From Bostrychus sinensis (taxonomy: Eukaryota > Chordata > Actinopteri > Gobiiformes > Eleotridae), in contig CM036254.1 in NCBI GenBank assembly GCA_020698575.1, forward strand, positions 22,234,026 through 22,298,025: a stretch of 64,000 nucleotides of DNA, read 5' to 3'. Under the pieces are notes generated by a model. The model did not search any database and was not told the origin of the DNA. It was given only the letters and a program-made list of their open reading frames with translations. A program made the position numbers and the translations under genes. This document shows, piece after piece, positions 1 through 12,430 of this stretch. Position 1 is the first letter of the stretch. Every line of letters begins with the position of its first letter.

Positions 1-560
1 TGATTAGATGGGTTTCCTCCAGTCCTGTTTAAGAGACAATAATTTAAACATGTCACCTCAGGTTTTAACTGAAGTATACTGACACAGGACAAGTTTACAG
101 CACATTATGTACTCACTTAGTGCTGTACTGACTGTCAGAGCAGTGTCTCAAAATATTAAGAGCTGAAAGCAAAGAGGCCAAGAAATGACATATACACTGA
201 TGCTGTCACTTTTAGACTTGTGCCAATTAGTGCCACAGACAGAGACACTTCATCAAAGTAAAAGATAGAGCTGTCTTTCAGTTCACTTCCTACCTTTACA
301 CTGCCCTCCCCTTGCTCCATAACTATGACCAGTTGGACTCTGAATGTAATTGTTTTTCATTCAATGTATGCCATCCTGAGGGATTGCTAATTAAGAATTT
401 AATTATGGCTGAGAGCAAAACACAAGCCATACACTCCCCTCATGTTTTAAACATGTTTGGATTTTTCCTCTGGTGCTTTCTTCAGACAAGACTTTAAGTT
501 TTTAAGCAAAACTGAAGGATATTAGACAGAAATAACATCTTGACAAAATAACCCTGAAAG
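1..560. other. no recognised feature
   Basis: AT-rich unique-looking sequence. The 61-codon ORF at 312-497 shows nothing gene-like. Confidence 0.6.
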
Positions 561-619
561 ACAGAAAAGTTGGTAACTAAATGTTCTTTACTAAATACTG
601 AATTTTTTTTTTTTTTTTT

Positions 620-1010
620 GGAAATTTCAGGAAAGTTCATTTTTGAGATACAAACTGATACTAACTTCACTCACTAGAAGAAGAAATGATTGGATTCTTC
701 ACCACTGTGAGATGCAAGGATTTTGTGACTCAATGGAAATAGTATTTACAGCTGAACTAGAAGATTTTGAGTTTGAGTCCAGGTCTGGGCACTATTTTGT
801 TACCATTATGGGATAGGACCAGTGCTATCTTAGTGCTTCTAGTTTTGATTTTTCTTCATTTTTGTTTATTTTTGTACATTAATGCTTTCTTCATAGCCTT
901 TCTTAAACACCTGTGTAAAACCTTTGCACAGTACTGCGCATGCATCATCAAACAAAACCTTGGTAAGTGTCAATCTTTTATTATGAACTTGTTTAGAAGA
1001 CACTATTTTA
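620..1010 (+). mobile_element. tRNA-headed SINE family 1, copy a (diverged)
   Basis: The head at 720-790 has a box A-like TGTGACTCAATGGAAATAG and box B-like GTTTGAGTCC, then aggtctgggcactat. Upstream sequence from ggaaatttcaggaaag also matches the copy at 59.84 kb, so the unit extends before the head. A weak tail reaches about 1010. The ORF at 767-1018 is part of this repeat. Confidence 0.6.
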
Positions 1011-1300
1011 CAGTCTAACACTGCAGTACAACCCCTCTAAGCTCTGAGCATATTTTTTTTACAATTGAGTCCTAATTTTAGCCCTGTACACTGCAGTATG
1101 CCTCAGGGACAGCTCCTCTCCCTCCAGCTCTGTGCTTTGTAGGCTTGACCTGTTCATATACTGTACATTACTTCCTTTTTCTATTTAGCAGACCCCTCTC
1201 AACCTCCAGCAGCTATTCCTCTGCAGTGTTCCAGACCACTATGACCTCCATATGGGGTGATGTGGGAATGGGAGCCCGCTGTTGTTTCTGATTGGAAACC

Positions 1301-2095
1301 TGTAGAGCTTAGAGAGCTTGGTAAAGGTAATCTAACCTCTTATGTGGTCTTGGGGCCAGCTATTCTCTGAAGGCAATTAGCAAAGCAGTACACAGAGAGA
1401 TGGGGCAATATATAGCGATGGTGCTAGAGTGGACTTGTGTTCTATTCATCTGACTGTGATGACAAAATTCAGCAAGGAAAAACAAATATTTATACACAAA
1501 TATACAAAACAAGCATTACTGGTATATGTTAATAACTGTGTATACCATTATGTTTTATTAGCAATTATCGAGTAACCACAACGTGAAACACAAAACATAT
1601 GAGACGGAATGTGAGGCGTTTTGGGGCTTCTTGGGGAGGATGAGCTCTTGGGCATTGAACGCGGTTAACCCCACTGTACTCAACAGGCGGAGTGACAAAA
1701 AGCAAAGAAGAGGCGAGGGGTGGGAGGGTTGTGCACATAAATGGAAAGAGCGATGAATCAGACCGAATGTTATTTATAGGTGTGACAGGAAGAGGTGGGT
1801 TTCATGTGTGGTCCTCCCTAACTTTAGATAAGAAACCTTTCTCCATCAAAATCACAGGAAAAAAATTCATTTAGAGAATACAATTTTTGGTTGGGCATAA
1901 TGTACTACAATGTTGCAGTTTGCACCCTCACCACTAGGTGCCACCTCCTGTTATTCCACCTTTCCTAAATAATTTTGTAACTCTAAGCAGCATACTTTCT
2001 TATCCCAAACTTTGTCAGCTGTTAAAACAAAACAATATATCAAATGACACTGTACGTTGATGTATTTTAATTTTTATTTTTTTACACACTGAACG
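1301..2095. repeat. diverged copy of the B and C blocks from the 4.9-5.6 kb repeat
   Basis: Block B at 1301-1444 and block C from 1911 match the blocks at 4988 and 5239. Here they are about 610 bp apart, against 251 bp downstream, so one copy has an insertion or the other a deletion. The sequence between (1445-1910) is not recognised; its 60-codon ORF at 1692-1874 has no supporting signal. Confidence 0.65.
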
Positions 2096-2211
2096 TTCTA
2101 TGGTTCAAATCCTTGTTTCTTGTCTGTATACATTGTTTTATTTCTCATGCTTCAAATTTCTGCTGTGTTGATCAACCATTGGTAAATGTGTTAAAAGTTA
2201 AGTAACATAAT

Positions 2212-2213
<2 letters not shown>

Positions 2214-2245
<32 letters not shown>
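2214..2245. repeat. 32-base T run
   Basis: A single uninterrupted T tract. It lies directly before a branch point-like ctaac and a strong acceptor-like signal (see the candidate exon). Confidence 0.95.
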
Positions 2246-2274
2246 CTAACTCAGTTTTATTTTTGTATTTGCAG

Positions 2275-2413
2275 ATGCAGCTCCATCACTTGGCTCATGT
2301 CTGTCTCTTTTTGGCTGAAATGTTAACAACAATTTCCAGAGTGCTTCCGATAATGACTCTACATCCCTGGACTTGATTCAGCTGTTTCACCATCTGGTTG
2401 TTCTGCACCTGGG
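2275..2413 (+). other. candidate 139-nt non-coding exon
   Basis: The acceptor-like tatttgcag ends at 2274 with ctaac 24 nt upstream (2246-2250) behind a 32-T tract. The donor-like ctggg|gtaagtc starts at 2414. All three frames contain stops, so a coding exon is unlikely, but a lncRNA or leader exon is possible. Splice-like signals also occur by chance in AT-rich DNA. Confidence 0.25.
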
Positions 2414-3747
2414 GTAAGTCTTCCCTTACTAACAGCCTTCCTTTATTGTGCCCCCTTCTTTTAAACTCCCATCGTAACCCTCAAAAGTCTTACAAAAGAG
2501 AGTATATACCTTTTTATTTTCAATCCATAAACAGTGGAATGATTTATTAGCCCTGTCTGCTTACTGTGGCTCTAAAATTGAAAGTAAATTAGCTGAATGT
2601 CCAGATCTGAAAACACAGTGTAACTCTGCTGCATTAATGAACAGTACAGATGTGTCAGCGAGGGAAGGAAGAGGGCTCTGCCAACAGCAATGTAAACAGC
2701 AGGCAATTACCTGTCTGTGTGATGAGCCTATGCAGCTTATCAACGACATACACATGCACAATAAGTGCATCTGATGCAAGGACAGGCAACAAAATAATCA
2801 CAATATATAGGTAAAATACAATACAAATACAGTATATTTACATAAAAAAAAAAATACTATTTTGCCTCCTTAAAAAAATCTAAACTATGACATCAAACCA
2901 GCAATTATCTTCATCTCATTCAACATCACATTTTGCATTGGCTATGTTTATCCATGATTTTTCTTTGCTAGGGTTAGGGATAAGGTAAGGGTTAAGGTTT
3001 TCCTATTTATGTGATTCTTTTTTGTATGGTTTTTCTGGGTAAACACAAAGCTGGGGCAAAAATAAACACTTTCTCCAGCAGCCATTAATTCAACAGCCCC
3101 CTATGTTTAAGTAGCGAGTCTGAAATTATGTGGTGGTTCAGTGCTTTCACCTTTTGTAATGGGTCGGCCTTTTTTACACTACATTTTCCATATGCACAGC
3201 TATGGTGACAGCTGATAAGTTACATTATGAACCCATGCAAGCACAATGAAATAATGAATAGAAAATATTTTTACACATTTTTACACATATGATTTCTATT
3301 ACAATATTGTAGCTGTTTAAATATTTTTTTCAAGAAAAATAATTCCCATACATTTCATGCAACAATAAAGACACACACAGTGCAAAGAATTACAACAAAA
3401 ACATGGATCTAAATCACTCACAAATAAATGTTTCTGGTTTTAAATACTATGAATTCAGTCCGAAACATAATTTTAGCAATGATCAGAGTTAAACTGGTGA
3501 GAATAAGAGCCAAGCGGAGGGAGATCCATCTGGACATTTCGTGATTTTAAGCCTGAGGCAGTGGCCCATGTGAAGGGCTGCCCTGTGTTAGTGTACAAGC
3601 CCTGGAATTCACTGACACTCTTTATGTAACAGTTATATAATAGTGCTCAAGATGCTCCATTTCAGCACATTTTGGAAGTACATTTACACTTGTCTTAACC
3701 CAAAAAGCTTCAGTAGAGCAGCCTATAGGAATAAGAGGACTGTTCAC
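2414..3747. other. no recognised gene
   Basis: AT-rich. A degenerate telomere-like patch (gggttaggga...gggttaagg, 2971-2997) is the only notable motif. Confidence 0.55.
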
Positions 3748-4146
3748 ACTCACTGGCCACTTTATTAGGTGCACCTGTTCCAACGTTTGTAAATATAAAT
3801 ATCTAATTAGCCAATCACATGGAAGTAACTTTTGTTTTTAGGCATAAGTAATGTTGAAGTCAAACCCGCTAAAGTTCAGACTGGAGAAGAAAGGGGATTC
3901 GAATAATTTTGAGTGTGGCATAGATTGGTCTGAGTATTTCAGAAACTGCTGATGTACTGGGTTTGTCACACACAGCCAAAAAAAGAAAATATCCAGTGAG
4001 TGTCATGTTGATGCTAGGGAGAGAAAGGCAACAACAAAAACCTACAGGTTATAGCCAAGATCTGCAGAAGACCATCTCTGAGCACACAAAAACTCAAAGC
4101 ACATGAGCTCTACTTTATTAGGAATGCCTAATAAAGTGACCAGTGG
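3748..4146 (+). mobile_element. Tc1/mariner deletion derivative with terminal inverted repeats
   Basis: Left end cactggccactttattaggt and right end cctaataaagtgaccagtgg are inverted copies. Inside are remains of the transposase N-terminus in the plus direction: the region coding for a GLSISETADLLG-like helix is visible near 3925-3960, and ATSERT-like and RKAT-like pieces near 3985-4085. The catalytic DDE part is missing. At about 400 bp it is an internally deleted copy of a roughly 1.3-kb family. Confidence 0.8.
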
Positions 4147-4884
4147 TAGTTTCTGGAGTCACTTTCAAACTCCACATATTTTGAATATTCTCTTTCATTC
4201 TTCTAGAAGGCTATGTTTAGATATAACAAGAGCAGGCTTAGTCCTTCAGCTGTAAATACTATTGCAAACAGGACATCTCTGCATCAGCCCCCAGGTACTG
4301 CTTTTATCTCTGTTTCCTTCTCAAAATAGGATCTTATACCACATGTATAGAATAAATCAACATTGCATTGTCATCAAATAAGATCGGAAATAGATGAAGA
4401 CACATTTGCACACACCATGCCTAGCTCTCAGTGTGCCTGCATACCATTAGCGTAGCAGGCAGTGGAGGAGGGGAGTGCAGTTTTTATTTGGAGAGTAATT
4501 TATGGCAACACATCTTGACTCATTATGCTACATTATAAAATAAAATATATCAATGTTAGTGATGCTTGGCCTTCTCTATAATGGGATGCATATTCACAGC
4601 AATCTCCCTGCCATCACAACGCAATGACTTAAAAATAGGGAATGTGACGCTTTTTATTAAGAGATATTGCTGATGCCCGCTCTTGAATTGAGTAAATAAG
4701 GAACATCCTTATCAGACTGAGCACAGCATTTCCAAAGCGTCGTCTTATTGAGTTCAGCGAGCCGTAAAAGTGGTATTCCTTACACAACAGGGAAGTAGAG
4801 CTAGTAAGGATAATGTTGAGAAATATAGCCCGGGACAGCTACAATAACACTGACAGAGGGGACATGCCTCTCCAATGTCTGCAA

Positions 4885-5600
4885 TTTCACTGTGGACCCT
4901 GGCAGTCCAGATATGATGATGCTTGAATTCTTCTCTGGGTATAACATGAAAACCATTGTCCTGTTGGTTTTTCAAAGGCTGACATACTGTAGAGCTTAGA
5001 GAGCTGGGTAAGGTATAATCTAAATGGTCTTCAGGGTAAAGTATTTTCTGAAGGCAAATTAGCAAGTGTACGGACAGCGATGGTGCTAGAGTGGACTTGT
5101 GTTCTACTCTTCACCCTAGAGCATTATTTATTTGGTAATGGTAATGGCAGAATAGAAGATGTTGTGTGTCAATTAAGCAATATGTGCCTAAACAAGCTAA
5201 TATAGGGACGCAGTGTTGACGTATAACTTGAGCCACAGTGTTGCAGTTTTCACCCTCACCACTAGGTGCCACCTCATCTTGTTATCCCACCTTTCAGTTT
5301 CCATTCAGTTTCTTCATTATAAGCAGCATATGTCCTGTTTTATCAAAACAAATTTGTCAACTGTTAAGACTGTTCTTGACAACAGTTGCAAAGAGGTTAA
5401 TGGTATTGTACAGGTTTTTATTTCTACATTTTTGTTTAGATAGTGAATGCTACCATAACATTGGGGGGACATATCTCTTCAGTATCCATCATTTTTCACT
5501 GTGGACCATAGCTGTCCTGATACAATGATGCCATGTGATTTTCTGCACTACACGAGAAGCATTGTCTTTTGGGTTTTTTCAAAGACAGTCATACTTTACA
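4885..5600. repeat. A-B-C-A repeat, about 609 bp period, diverged
   Basis: Block A (tttcactgtggacc..., ending near ggtttttcaaaggctgacat) at 4885-4987 recurs at 5494-5595. Block B (tgtagagcttagagagct to gtggacttgtgttcta) lies at 4988-5106 and block C (tgttgcagttttcaccctca...ccactaggtgccacct) at 5239-5274 and beyond. Blocks B and C also occur at 1301-1444 and 1911-1946. ORFs in this interval (including 5213-5959 and the minus-strand 103-codon one) are not credible genes. Confidence 0.7.
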
Positions 5601-5880
5601 ATGCAGAAAACTTAAATCTCATTACTTTTAAGTGCTCCACAGCTGACATACAAACCACTGTCTTCTTAGTGTCAGAGCTTGCAGCAAACCCAAGTTTATT
5701 CTGCCTGGGACACAAGCCAGTGCCCATCCGAGCTTCCCTTGGGTTCAAATTAGTCATACCCATGTCTCGGCGTGCCCCCTTAAGCCCCTCACTTCGACTA
5801 CATAGGGTTATTCTATGTCTCTCGTGGCTTATACTTAGAGCCCAGCCCACATACTGTAACAAGACATGTGCTATCTTTGA
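5601..5880. other. unrecognised G+C-richer block downstream of the A-B-C-A repeat
   Basis: Open on both strands (plus 5501-5959, minus 5862-5596) with higher G+C than its flanks. Neither protein resembles a family I know. It may be part of the same repeat or an LTR-like fragment. Confidence 0.3.
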
Positions 5881-6320
5881 AAATAACCTTGAGAAAGTAG
5901 GGCTGGAGGGGACGGTTTTGGTACACTTGATTTGTCTCCTCTATAATAAGGCTACATGATTTGGCCTCTCCACGGAGGCTGTCACGGTGCAGGCAGTGCT
6001 GAATGGTGCCCTCTAAAAACTATTGGGAAGCCAACAATGCATTTAATAGTTTGGATTATGTAAGCTCTTTGTTGTACCAAACTGAAAGTGCGTGGGAAAT
6101 GAAATATTAGAAAGATACACACCTTATCAACTGTATAAATGAGAACTAATGCTGTGTTATACAATGTTTATGATCTGTTTTGGTGCCTCACAGGATTGTA
6201 ACACTTAATACAGGCTTCTCTTTAATAGGTCAGTAGGAACTTTTTATACAGTACTGTGTCTAATGCGTCTTCTAATGTAATAGATGCTTTGTGAAACTAA
6301 AAATGAGATTTTATTCTGAT

Positions 6321-7050
6321 CATGCATAACATTATGACCATGTGCCTAATATGCAGCCCTGTATAACATAGCTCTTCTGTTGGATCGGACCACATGGGGC
6401 AGCCTTTGTTACTCATGTGCATCACCAGTCACCAGTTCACCACTCTTCCTTTCTTGGAGCACTTTATTGACCAATGCAGTATGGAACGTAACAGTGCCTA
6501 CCCTCCCCTGGTGCCAGAAGTAAATTTTCCATTAATTTTTCCCATAGACTTTTAAAAAAATACGTATATTAAGAGTTTAAAAGCTCAGTGGAGGGTAATC
6601 AGCTATGTGGTAACTCATGACCATAACACGATTAATTTATGTTGTAACTTTGCCTTTTTACAAGTTTCAAATACGTGTTTATAGTGAAATCATTCGTTTT
6701 ATGGTCATAATTTATCACATAGCTGATTAGCCTCCCTTGAGCCGTTAAGCTCTTAATATACATACTTTTCGAAAAGTCAATGGGAAAAAAAGAATGGTAA
6801 TTTTACTTCCAGAACTGGGGATGGGTGGGCACTGTTGAGCTCTATGGGAACACCTCACAAGATGTGCTGCTTTGAAATTGCTCTGGCCATTACATATAAC
6901 TTGCCCAAATCCTTACACATTTCTTATGGTTCTAACTCATCAGCTTTGAGGATAAAATGTTGTCTTGCTACCTTATGTATCTTACTAACATATACCTTAA
7001 TAAAAAGATAATGCATGTTATTAACTTCAGTGGTCATAATGTTTTACCTG
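6321..7050 (-). mobile_element. Tc1-like transposon remnant interrupted by a MITE
   Basis: Ends match as inverted repeats: cataacattatgacca at 6323-6338 and tggtcataatgttttacctg at 7031-7050. Flanks of the insert, read on the minus strand, resemble a Tc1-type transposase N-terminus. The same family occurs at 34362-34840. It is split by a palindromic MITE at about 6505-6825 and has no open frame. Confidence 0.75.
6505..6825. mobile_element. palindromic MITE, about 320 bp, nested in a Tc1 remnant
   Basis: Two arms of about 150 bp are reverse complements. agaagtaaattttccattaa (left, about 6508) pairs with ggtaattttacttccaga (right, about 6797), and gggtaatcagctatgtgg pairs with cacatagctgattagcctcc. 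A short unpaired centre lies near 6650-6690. There is no coding capacity. The host element continues on both sides. Confidence 0.8.
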
Positions 7051-8989
7051 GTTTCATTCAACATTTTGTACATGCTATGTCTTGAATGTCTTGTATACAT
7101 TTTGTTCCAGTTTATGTGTATTTTCATATACACTTCACCTCATCCTTATGAACTCCCCATACTGCCCTGTGGCCACCACTGCTGTCAGTGATGAGACGCC
7201 TGCCATGAAATATTCACAGCTCTCTGACTCATGTTCAGAGGCAGGAGAGCAGGGAGAGGAGTGTCTATCCTGTCCCTGTCCTGAGCAGGCTAAAAGGACT
7301 CACTCCTCACTTTGATCCTCTGCTTGGTGGTCTGGTAAAGTGATGCCTTCTTTGCCAAGTCTTATTATAATGGTAACCTGCTGTCTTACCTCTACACTGT
7401 ACGATATGTTAGAGCTGGGAGTCTAGAATGATTCAATTGTACATTTTGTAATGCATCAGTCTGTCATGCTTTAAAATTTGTACATGCACAGCTACATAGA
7501 GACTGCTGATAAAAATATTATAAATCCATGATTCAAAAGCCACCAAAATAACTATGCCTTTTATTAAAAAAAATAAAATAAAATAAATACCCAATTGTGG
7601 CCATCCCTTGCAAAGCAGCCCTGCGACGCTTGTCTGTACCACTTTGTAACAGAAGCATCCCCCTGAATTCACTGGAACAATATGTACCACCCTGCCAGAT
7701 GCATACGTTTATAAAAGCCGTTAAGTGGATAAAGAAAGCCGCTCCTTAGACACACAAAAATGAAACAGCACAGGGTCCAATGATTGTCAGATGAAAAATT
7801 GACTGAAATCTGATTGTGTGATTGGAAATCTTCAGGAACCAAGCAATTAAAGGCCACTGCTAGATACAGATTTTATTCATATTTAAAATAAAACAGTGTG
7901 TGTTCAAAAGCAACACTCTTTTTAGTCACATTGCATTTATGGAATTTGGGTTTTGAATTTTTCATTTTTCTCTTTAATATAAAGTCCTATTTTCCCACAC
8001 CCTTTGAAAAATAGCTTTCCACAAGGATATTATGAAAAACTGTAGCTGCTTGTCAAAAAAGCCACTTTTCACAGTTGTGTCCCAGTAGCTGTTGTGTGCA
8101 TGGCCTGTTTTGAGAATAACCAGGCCACAGTTCAGCTACTCCCTAAGGTTTGTGCCTGTGTTTCAGAAACAATGAAAGGTGAGTCCTCTGAGGACAAACA
8201 GGCCCTCTGGAGAGGTGACCAAAATAGACTAATGACATGCATTAAAGCTAGATTTAAGTGCCCTTTAAACCAGAATAGGAGGCTGTATCTGCTGTGTTTT
8301 ATCATTCTTCAAGTTTTATTGTTTATGGTCCTCTCACTGATCAATAAAATAATCTGTCTGCAGATAGGACAAAGTTATATTGTCTCTGTAGGGACCATTA
8401 ACCTGTCCCACTGTTGTTATTCCAGCCGTTTAGCTGCACAGTGCACTGCAAGTGGAGTGACATTTATATGATAGAAAACTGCAGTACTTACAATTTTCAC
8501 TCTGATTGTTGTGAAGAAGAAGAGCCTTTTAAGAAATAACTCGTACTTTTCAGCCAGTCGCAAAACTTTTAAAGAACACTGTGTCCTTGCTTTTCCTTTA
8601 TGCCCATAAGACTAGCTCTGTACTTGTGCCGGAGTGAGTAAGTGGCTCGTATTGACTTTGAAACAAAATGTCAATGGAGGCTGAAACAAAACACTTTGCA
8701 TATTTGTGATGAGCGATAGGACACTTTAGCTGTAAAAGCAGAGCGAGCTTATTGAACCTGGCACCCTGGCACTCAGCGCACTAGACTTTAGCGCACGCTG
8801 TTAACAAATCGTCTAATCAATGGAGAGTTACACTTAGGCCCGCTACAAGAAAGAGAGCAAGCCTCAGAGCCCTGTGGTCCTCATCTGAACAAAAACAAAA
8901 GACACCAATGACTTTTGAAACCACTTTGACTTAAAGGCAGAAAAGTCTAGCATTCTGAGTATTTTAACCTCAATGGCAAGTTTTTTGTT
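7051..8989. other. no recognised gene; one compact low-repeat block
   Basis: Holds an AAAAT-type microsatellite (7567-7588) and short ORFs without coding signal, including the 125-codon one at 8094-8471. Bases 8720-8860 are less AT-biased and look non-repetitive, so they are a weak candidate for conserved non-coding DNA. Confidence 0.5.
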
Positions 8990-9275
8990 TACTATGGCAG
9001 GGTGCACTGTGAGGTTGTGGTTGGTCCTCTTGCCTCTCCACAAGTAGGTCGTTGGTTCAATCCTTAGGCCAGCCAACTTTCCACTCCCTCTGAGTGGAGG
9101 CTGCATTTACTCCTAGTGTTACTGTGTGTTCTTTTTGGGACTCCCGCTGTCCAAATGCAAATGTTTGTCTATATATGTAAGTCTCTCTGTCAGCCCTGTG
9201 ACCAACTGGCCATTGTCCAGGATGTACCCCACGTAAGGCCTATAGCTGTTTGACTTAACCTGATAAATGCACTTT
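8990..9275 (+). mobile_element. SINE-like repeat family 2, near full length
   Basis: A tRNA-like head (ggtgcactgtgaggttgtgg, box B-like gttggttcaatcc) is followed by tggaggctgcatttact, ctgtccaaatgcaaatgt, and the tail ctgtgaccaactggccattg with accccacgtaaggcctatag. Heads and tails of this family recur at 17.7, 23.8, 55.2 and 59.75 kb. The minus-strand ORF at 8864-9106 overlaps it and is not a gene. Confidence 0.6.
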
Positions 9276-12186
9276 CAGTAATCTTGGTATAATGTTATTG
9301 GCCCCAGTGTTGTTCTTTCATCACCTGCTGCCCTCGGGTAAAATGGAAAATCCTTAAAAAGGGCTTATAGAACAAATTTGCCTGTGTTTCCATAGTAATC
9401 ACCATTTAGAGAAGATTGGCTGGTACTTAAGGCCAATCAAAAAGACAAGCAATCAGAAATGGAAAGCCTATTACAATTTAGCCCTGACTTAAATGTTGCA
9501 GAGCGGATTGGGTAGTCATGTGTGTCTATTAGCAGAGTACAATTGGGAATAAGGCCAGGAACATTTTGGAAATTTTTATTGGTCAACAACTCAGTACTTT
9601 TAAATTTGAATAGTTTCAAAATTACTTCTACTGCTGTCTAAGCATGAATAACTCATCTAGATCTATTTGATTAGTGAGGGATAACTGAAATGTCCAATAG
9701 AAATGGTTTGATAGAGACATTAGTGCTGTTAATTATAGTGTAGTATAATACAGTGTTACGTGTGAGGAGATACCGCAGATAATGAGACTCCCACTGTGAG
9801 ACTGGAGGTTGTGAGGAAACAAAAATATCTTTGTGAATCATCTGATGTTGACAGCTGTGGAAAACCCTTCATGAACACCCATCCATCCTCTGTATTATGC
9901 CCATTATAAGACCTGACGTTTGTACATTAAAGCTATTGAACTATTATATCTCAATACAGTGTAATATTATATAGTGTACATACCATTACTAACCTAATGT
10001 ATAAATTGAATGTATGAGACACATATAAAAAAGCATAATGACTCACATGTTGCTAATGATTTTAGAGTTCTCTAGAAAAATGCATTAATAAAACAATAGT
10101 AGCTCAGAACTCATCAGAGCATCAAAGAGCATCAGAGTTATAAATAAGTATTGACAGTTACCTTATATTTGTCTAGTAACAGTTAATCTGAGCTCTCATT
10201 ATGGCAGTGTAAGTAACGGAACTAGTGCTCCCCTCAGCAGAGTTAACAGAGTTTGTGTTGATCAAGGTCAGCTCTCATCCTCCAGACCCAGTTTCCTTGT
10301 CTGTATTCTAGGCACTTCATAAGATGTTGGCAGCAGTTTTCACTTGGCAGATACCTCCCTGAGCCGATAGGGCGCATGGATGTGATGCGCTCTGAATAGT
10401 CGATTCTTTCAACCTGTGGTCAGCATTCCTCATGCATCCCTTGGAGCTAAACGCTCTTCCTCTCGCCTCTTTAAGCCTCTGACAGGAAGGATGTGCTGCA
10501 CCTGGCCTCTTTCATGACTCTCTCTGGGCCCGGACTCATCGTGGAGCCAGATCTCTGCATTAACTGTTGATTCCCTCTCTTTTTGCCTCTTTCTGACACG
10601 TCTTCTCAGTAGGGTTCCAATGCTTATGAGAAAGAGGACATCACATTATTATTGTGTATTGCTGTTAAGGAGAATCTGTATGTTCAAGAGGAAGAGCAGT
10701 GCTGTACCCCAGGATCCAGACACAGTTACACCCAGTGCAAATCTGTTTTGATGTAGGCAGAATTTCAGCACAGCAGACCTTTCTGATGCCAGAAGATAAC
10801 ACACTATCCCCTGCTTGGCTTCAAAATGTCTGGCTTGTTTTAATGAAGCCCAATCAGTTGAAGCAACCTGGCAAAAGATCTCCATCAAAGTTCAGCTTAT
10901 TATTTAATGACTCCCTCAGAGAATCAGGTCTTGGCCTGATCCACTTAAGCCTAGCTGTTATCCAGCTTTTCTAATAAGCACATTGCACACAAACTTTTTA
11001 AATCATAAAAACAAAACACAAATTGTGAATTAAAAGATGCTGTATGGATTGTTTTATCTATCCAAACCCCATGTATTGATGTGATTACAGATTCACTGTG
11101 GCATTCCCTGTCAGCGCTCCGGAGGATCATTGATGATCCTACAGCATGGAGCCTGGCCCGGATGAGTGGGAGAGTGAGGGGGCTCAAGCGGGAGGGGGGG
11201 CAGGCAGATTAAAGCAGCTTTGTCTGCGGGTAAGTGGATTATCAGCAGGTAGAGTGCTCCCTGTGTTTCCTTGGGCGAATTGTGTCGGTGCACTTCCTGC
11301 CCGGCCTTAGACACGACCATCTGCCATTTAAGCTCTGATAGATGGAGCCGGGCACACGTCACTCTGGTCTATGGACAGCACCTGCTGAATCCTGATCACA
11401 CTGCTGGCTTGTATTAGCGCGGCTCACCACTTTGTCACGATAACATCCACATCGTGCTGTGAGGGTTCACACAGCAACAGCCGCCTGTAAACACGAAGGC
11501 CAATAGCAAAACGGTAAAATGAGATGAACTGATTTTGGTGATTACTGCGGGCTCTGCTCCAATAAACACTGTAGTCCGTAGATATACAAACAAGACTCAT
11601 TATGGGCTGCATCATGCTCGGTGTCCGCTCTCGGTGAACAGACTGTAATATTGACACTGGCATCAAATAGACATAACTGTGCCAATTCCTAACAGGATTG
11701 GGTGTCTTGAAGCATAAGCGACACAGTACAGTACGTCTGCTTTTTACAACTGAAAGGGACTTTAAAGAACAAATATTGCATTTTACAAAGGATTTCAGCA
11801 TCATAATTTAACCCTGTATGTCAGCCTGGTGGATAATCAGACAGAGGCGTGTGTAGATGAGGAAGTCTTTTATGTGACAGGTTTGGAGAACAGAAAATGG
11901 ATCCATATGTAATGTTCAAAGAAGATGAGTGCTTTGATGAGAAGAAAAACACTTCAGCTTGTCAAGTGACCATCAACTACTAAGACACGCAAAAAAAAAA
12001 CAAAAAAAAAACTACAATTGTATGCAAAGGCAAATGTGAATATATTTATTAAGTTTAAATATAGCACATGGTTTTAAAAATAGATTCACAGTTGCTTTTG
12101 TCTTCATACAGGCTGGAATATACAGTATCTACAGCTTCATATGACATGCACTTGCTGGAGCTGGAAATTCTCCAAATTCTGTGCAT

Positions 12187-12190
<4 letters not shown>

Positions 12191-12218
<28 letters not shown>

Positions 12219-12278
12219 CTTCAAAATAATATTACACATAAAGAAGTAAAAGCAAAAAAAAAAAAAAAAAAAAAAAAT
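12191..12278. repeat. two long poly-A tracts
   Basis: About 28 and 23 A's (12191-12218 and 12256-12278). They flank a short segment and may mark retroposon tails, but no retroposon body is recognised. Confidence 0.9.
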
Positions 12279-12309
12279 TAAGTGTAAAGTTTACCAAAGA
12301 ATAAAACAA

Positions 12310-12430
12310 GTTCTGCTTCTGCTAATATCACTACTTCTTTGACTACTACTATTACTAATACTAATACTACTAGTACTACTAATACACTAATACTGTTTAA
12401 TATAGTATTAAACAGTACTGATTAATACTA
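12310..12430. repeat. CTA/TAC-rich low-complexity stretch
   Basis: Repeated actacta/ctaatac triplets, like the interior of the triplet-rich MITEs. No ends are visible. Confidence 0.6.

Noticed and set aside
2971..2997. Telomere-like GGGTTAGGG patch
   Set aside because: Only two or three degenerate units, too short to call an interstitial telomeric repeat.
5501..5959. 152-codon ORF opposite an 88-codon ORF
   Set aside because: Both overlap the A-B-C-A repeat region and a G+C-richer block. Neither shows a known motif.
8094..8471. 125-codon plus-strand ORF
   Set aside because: No recognisable domain, no splice or promoter context, and composition typical of chance ORFs in AT-rich DNA.
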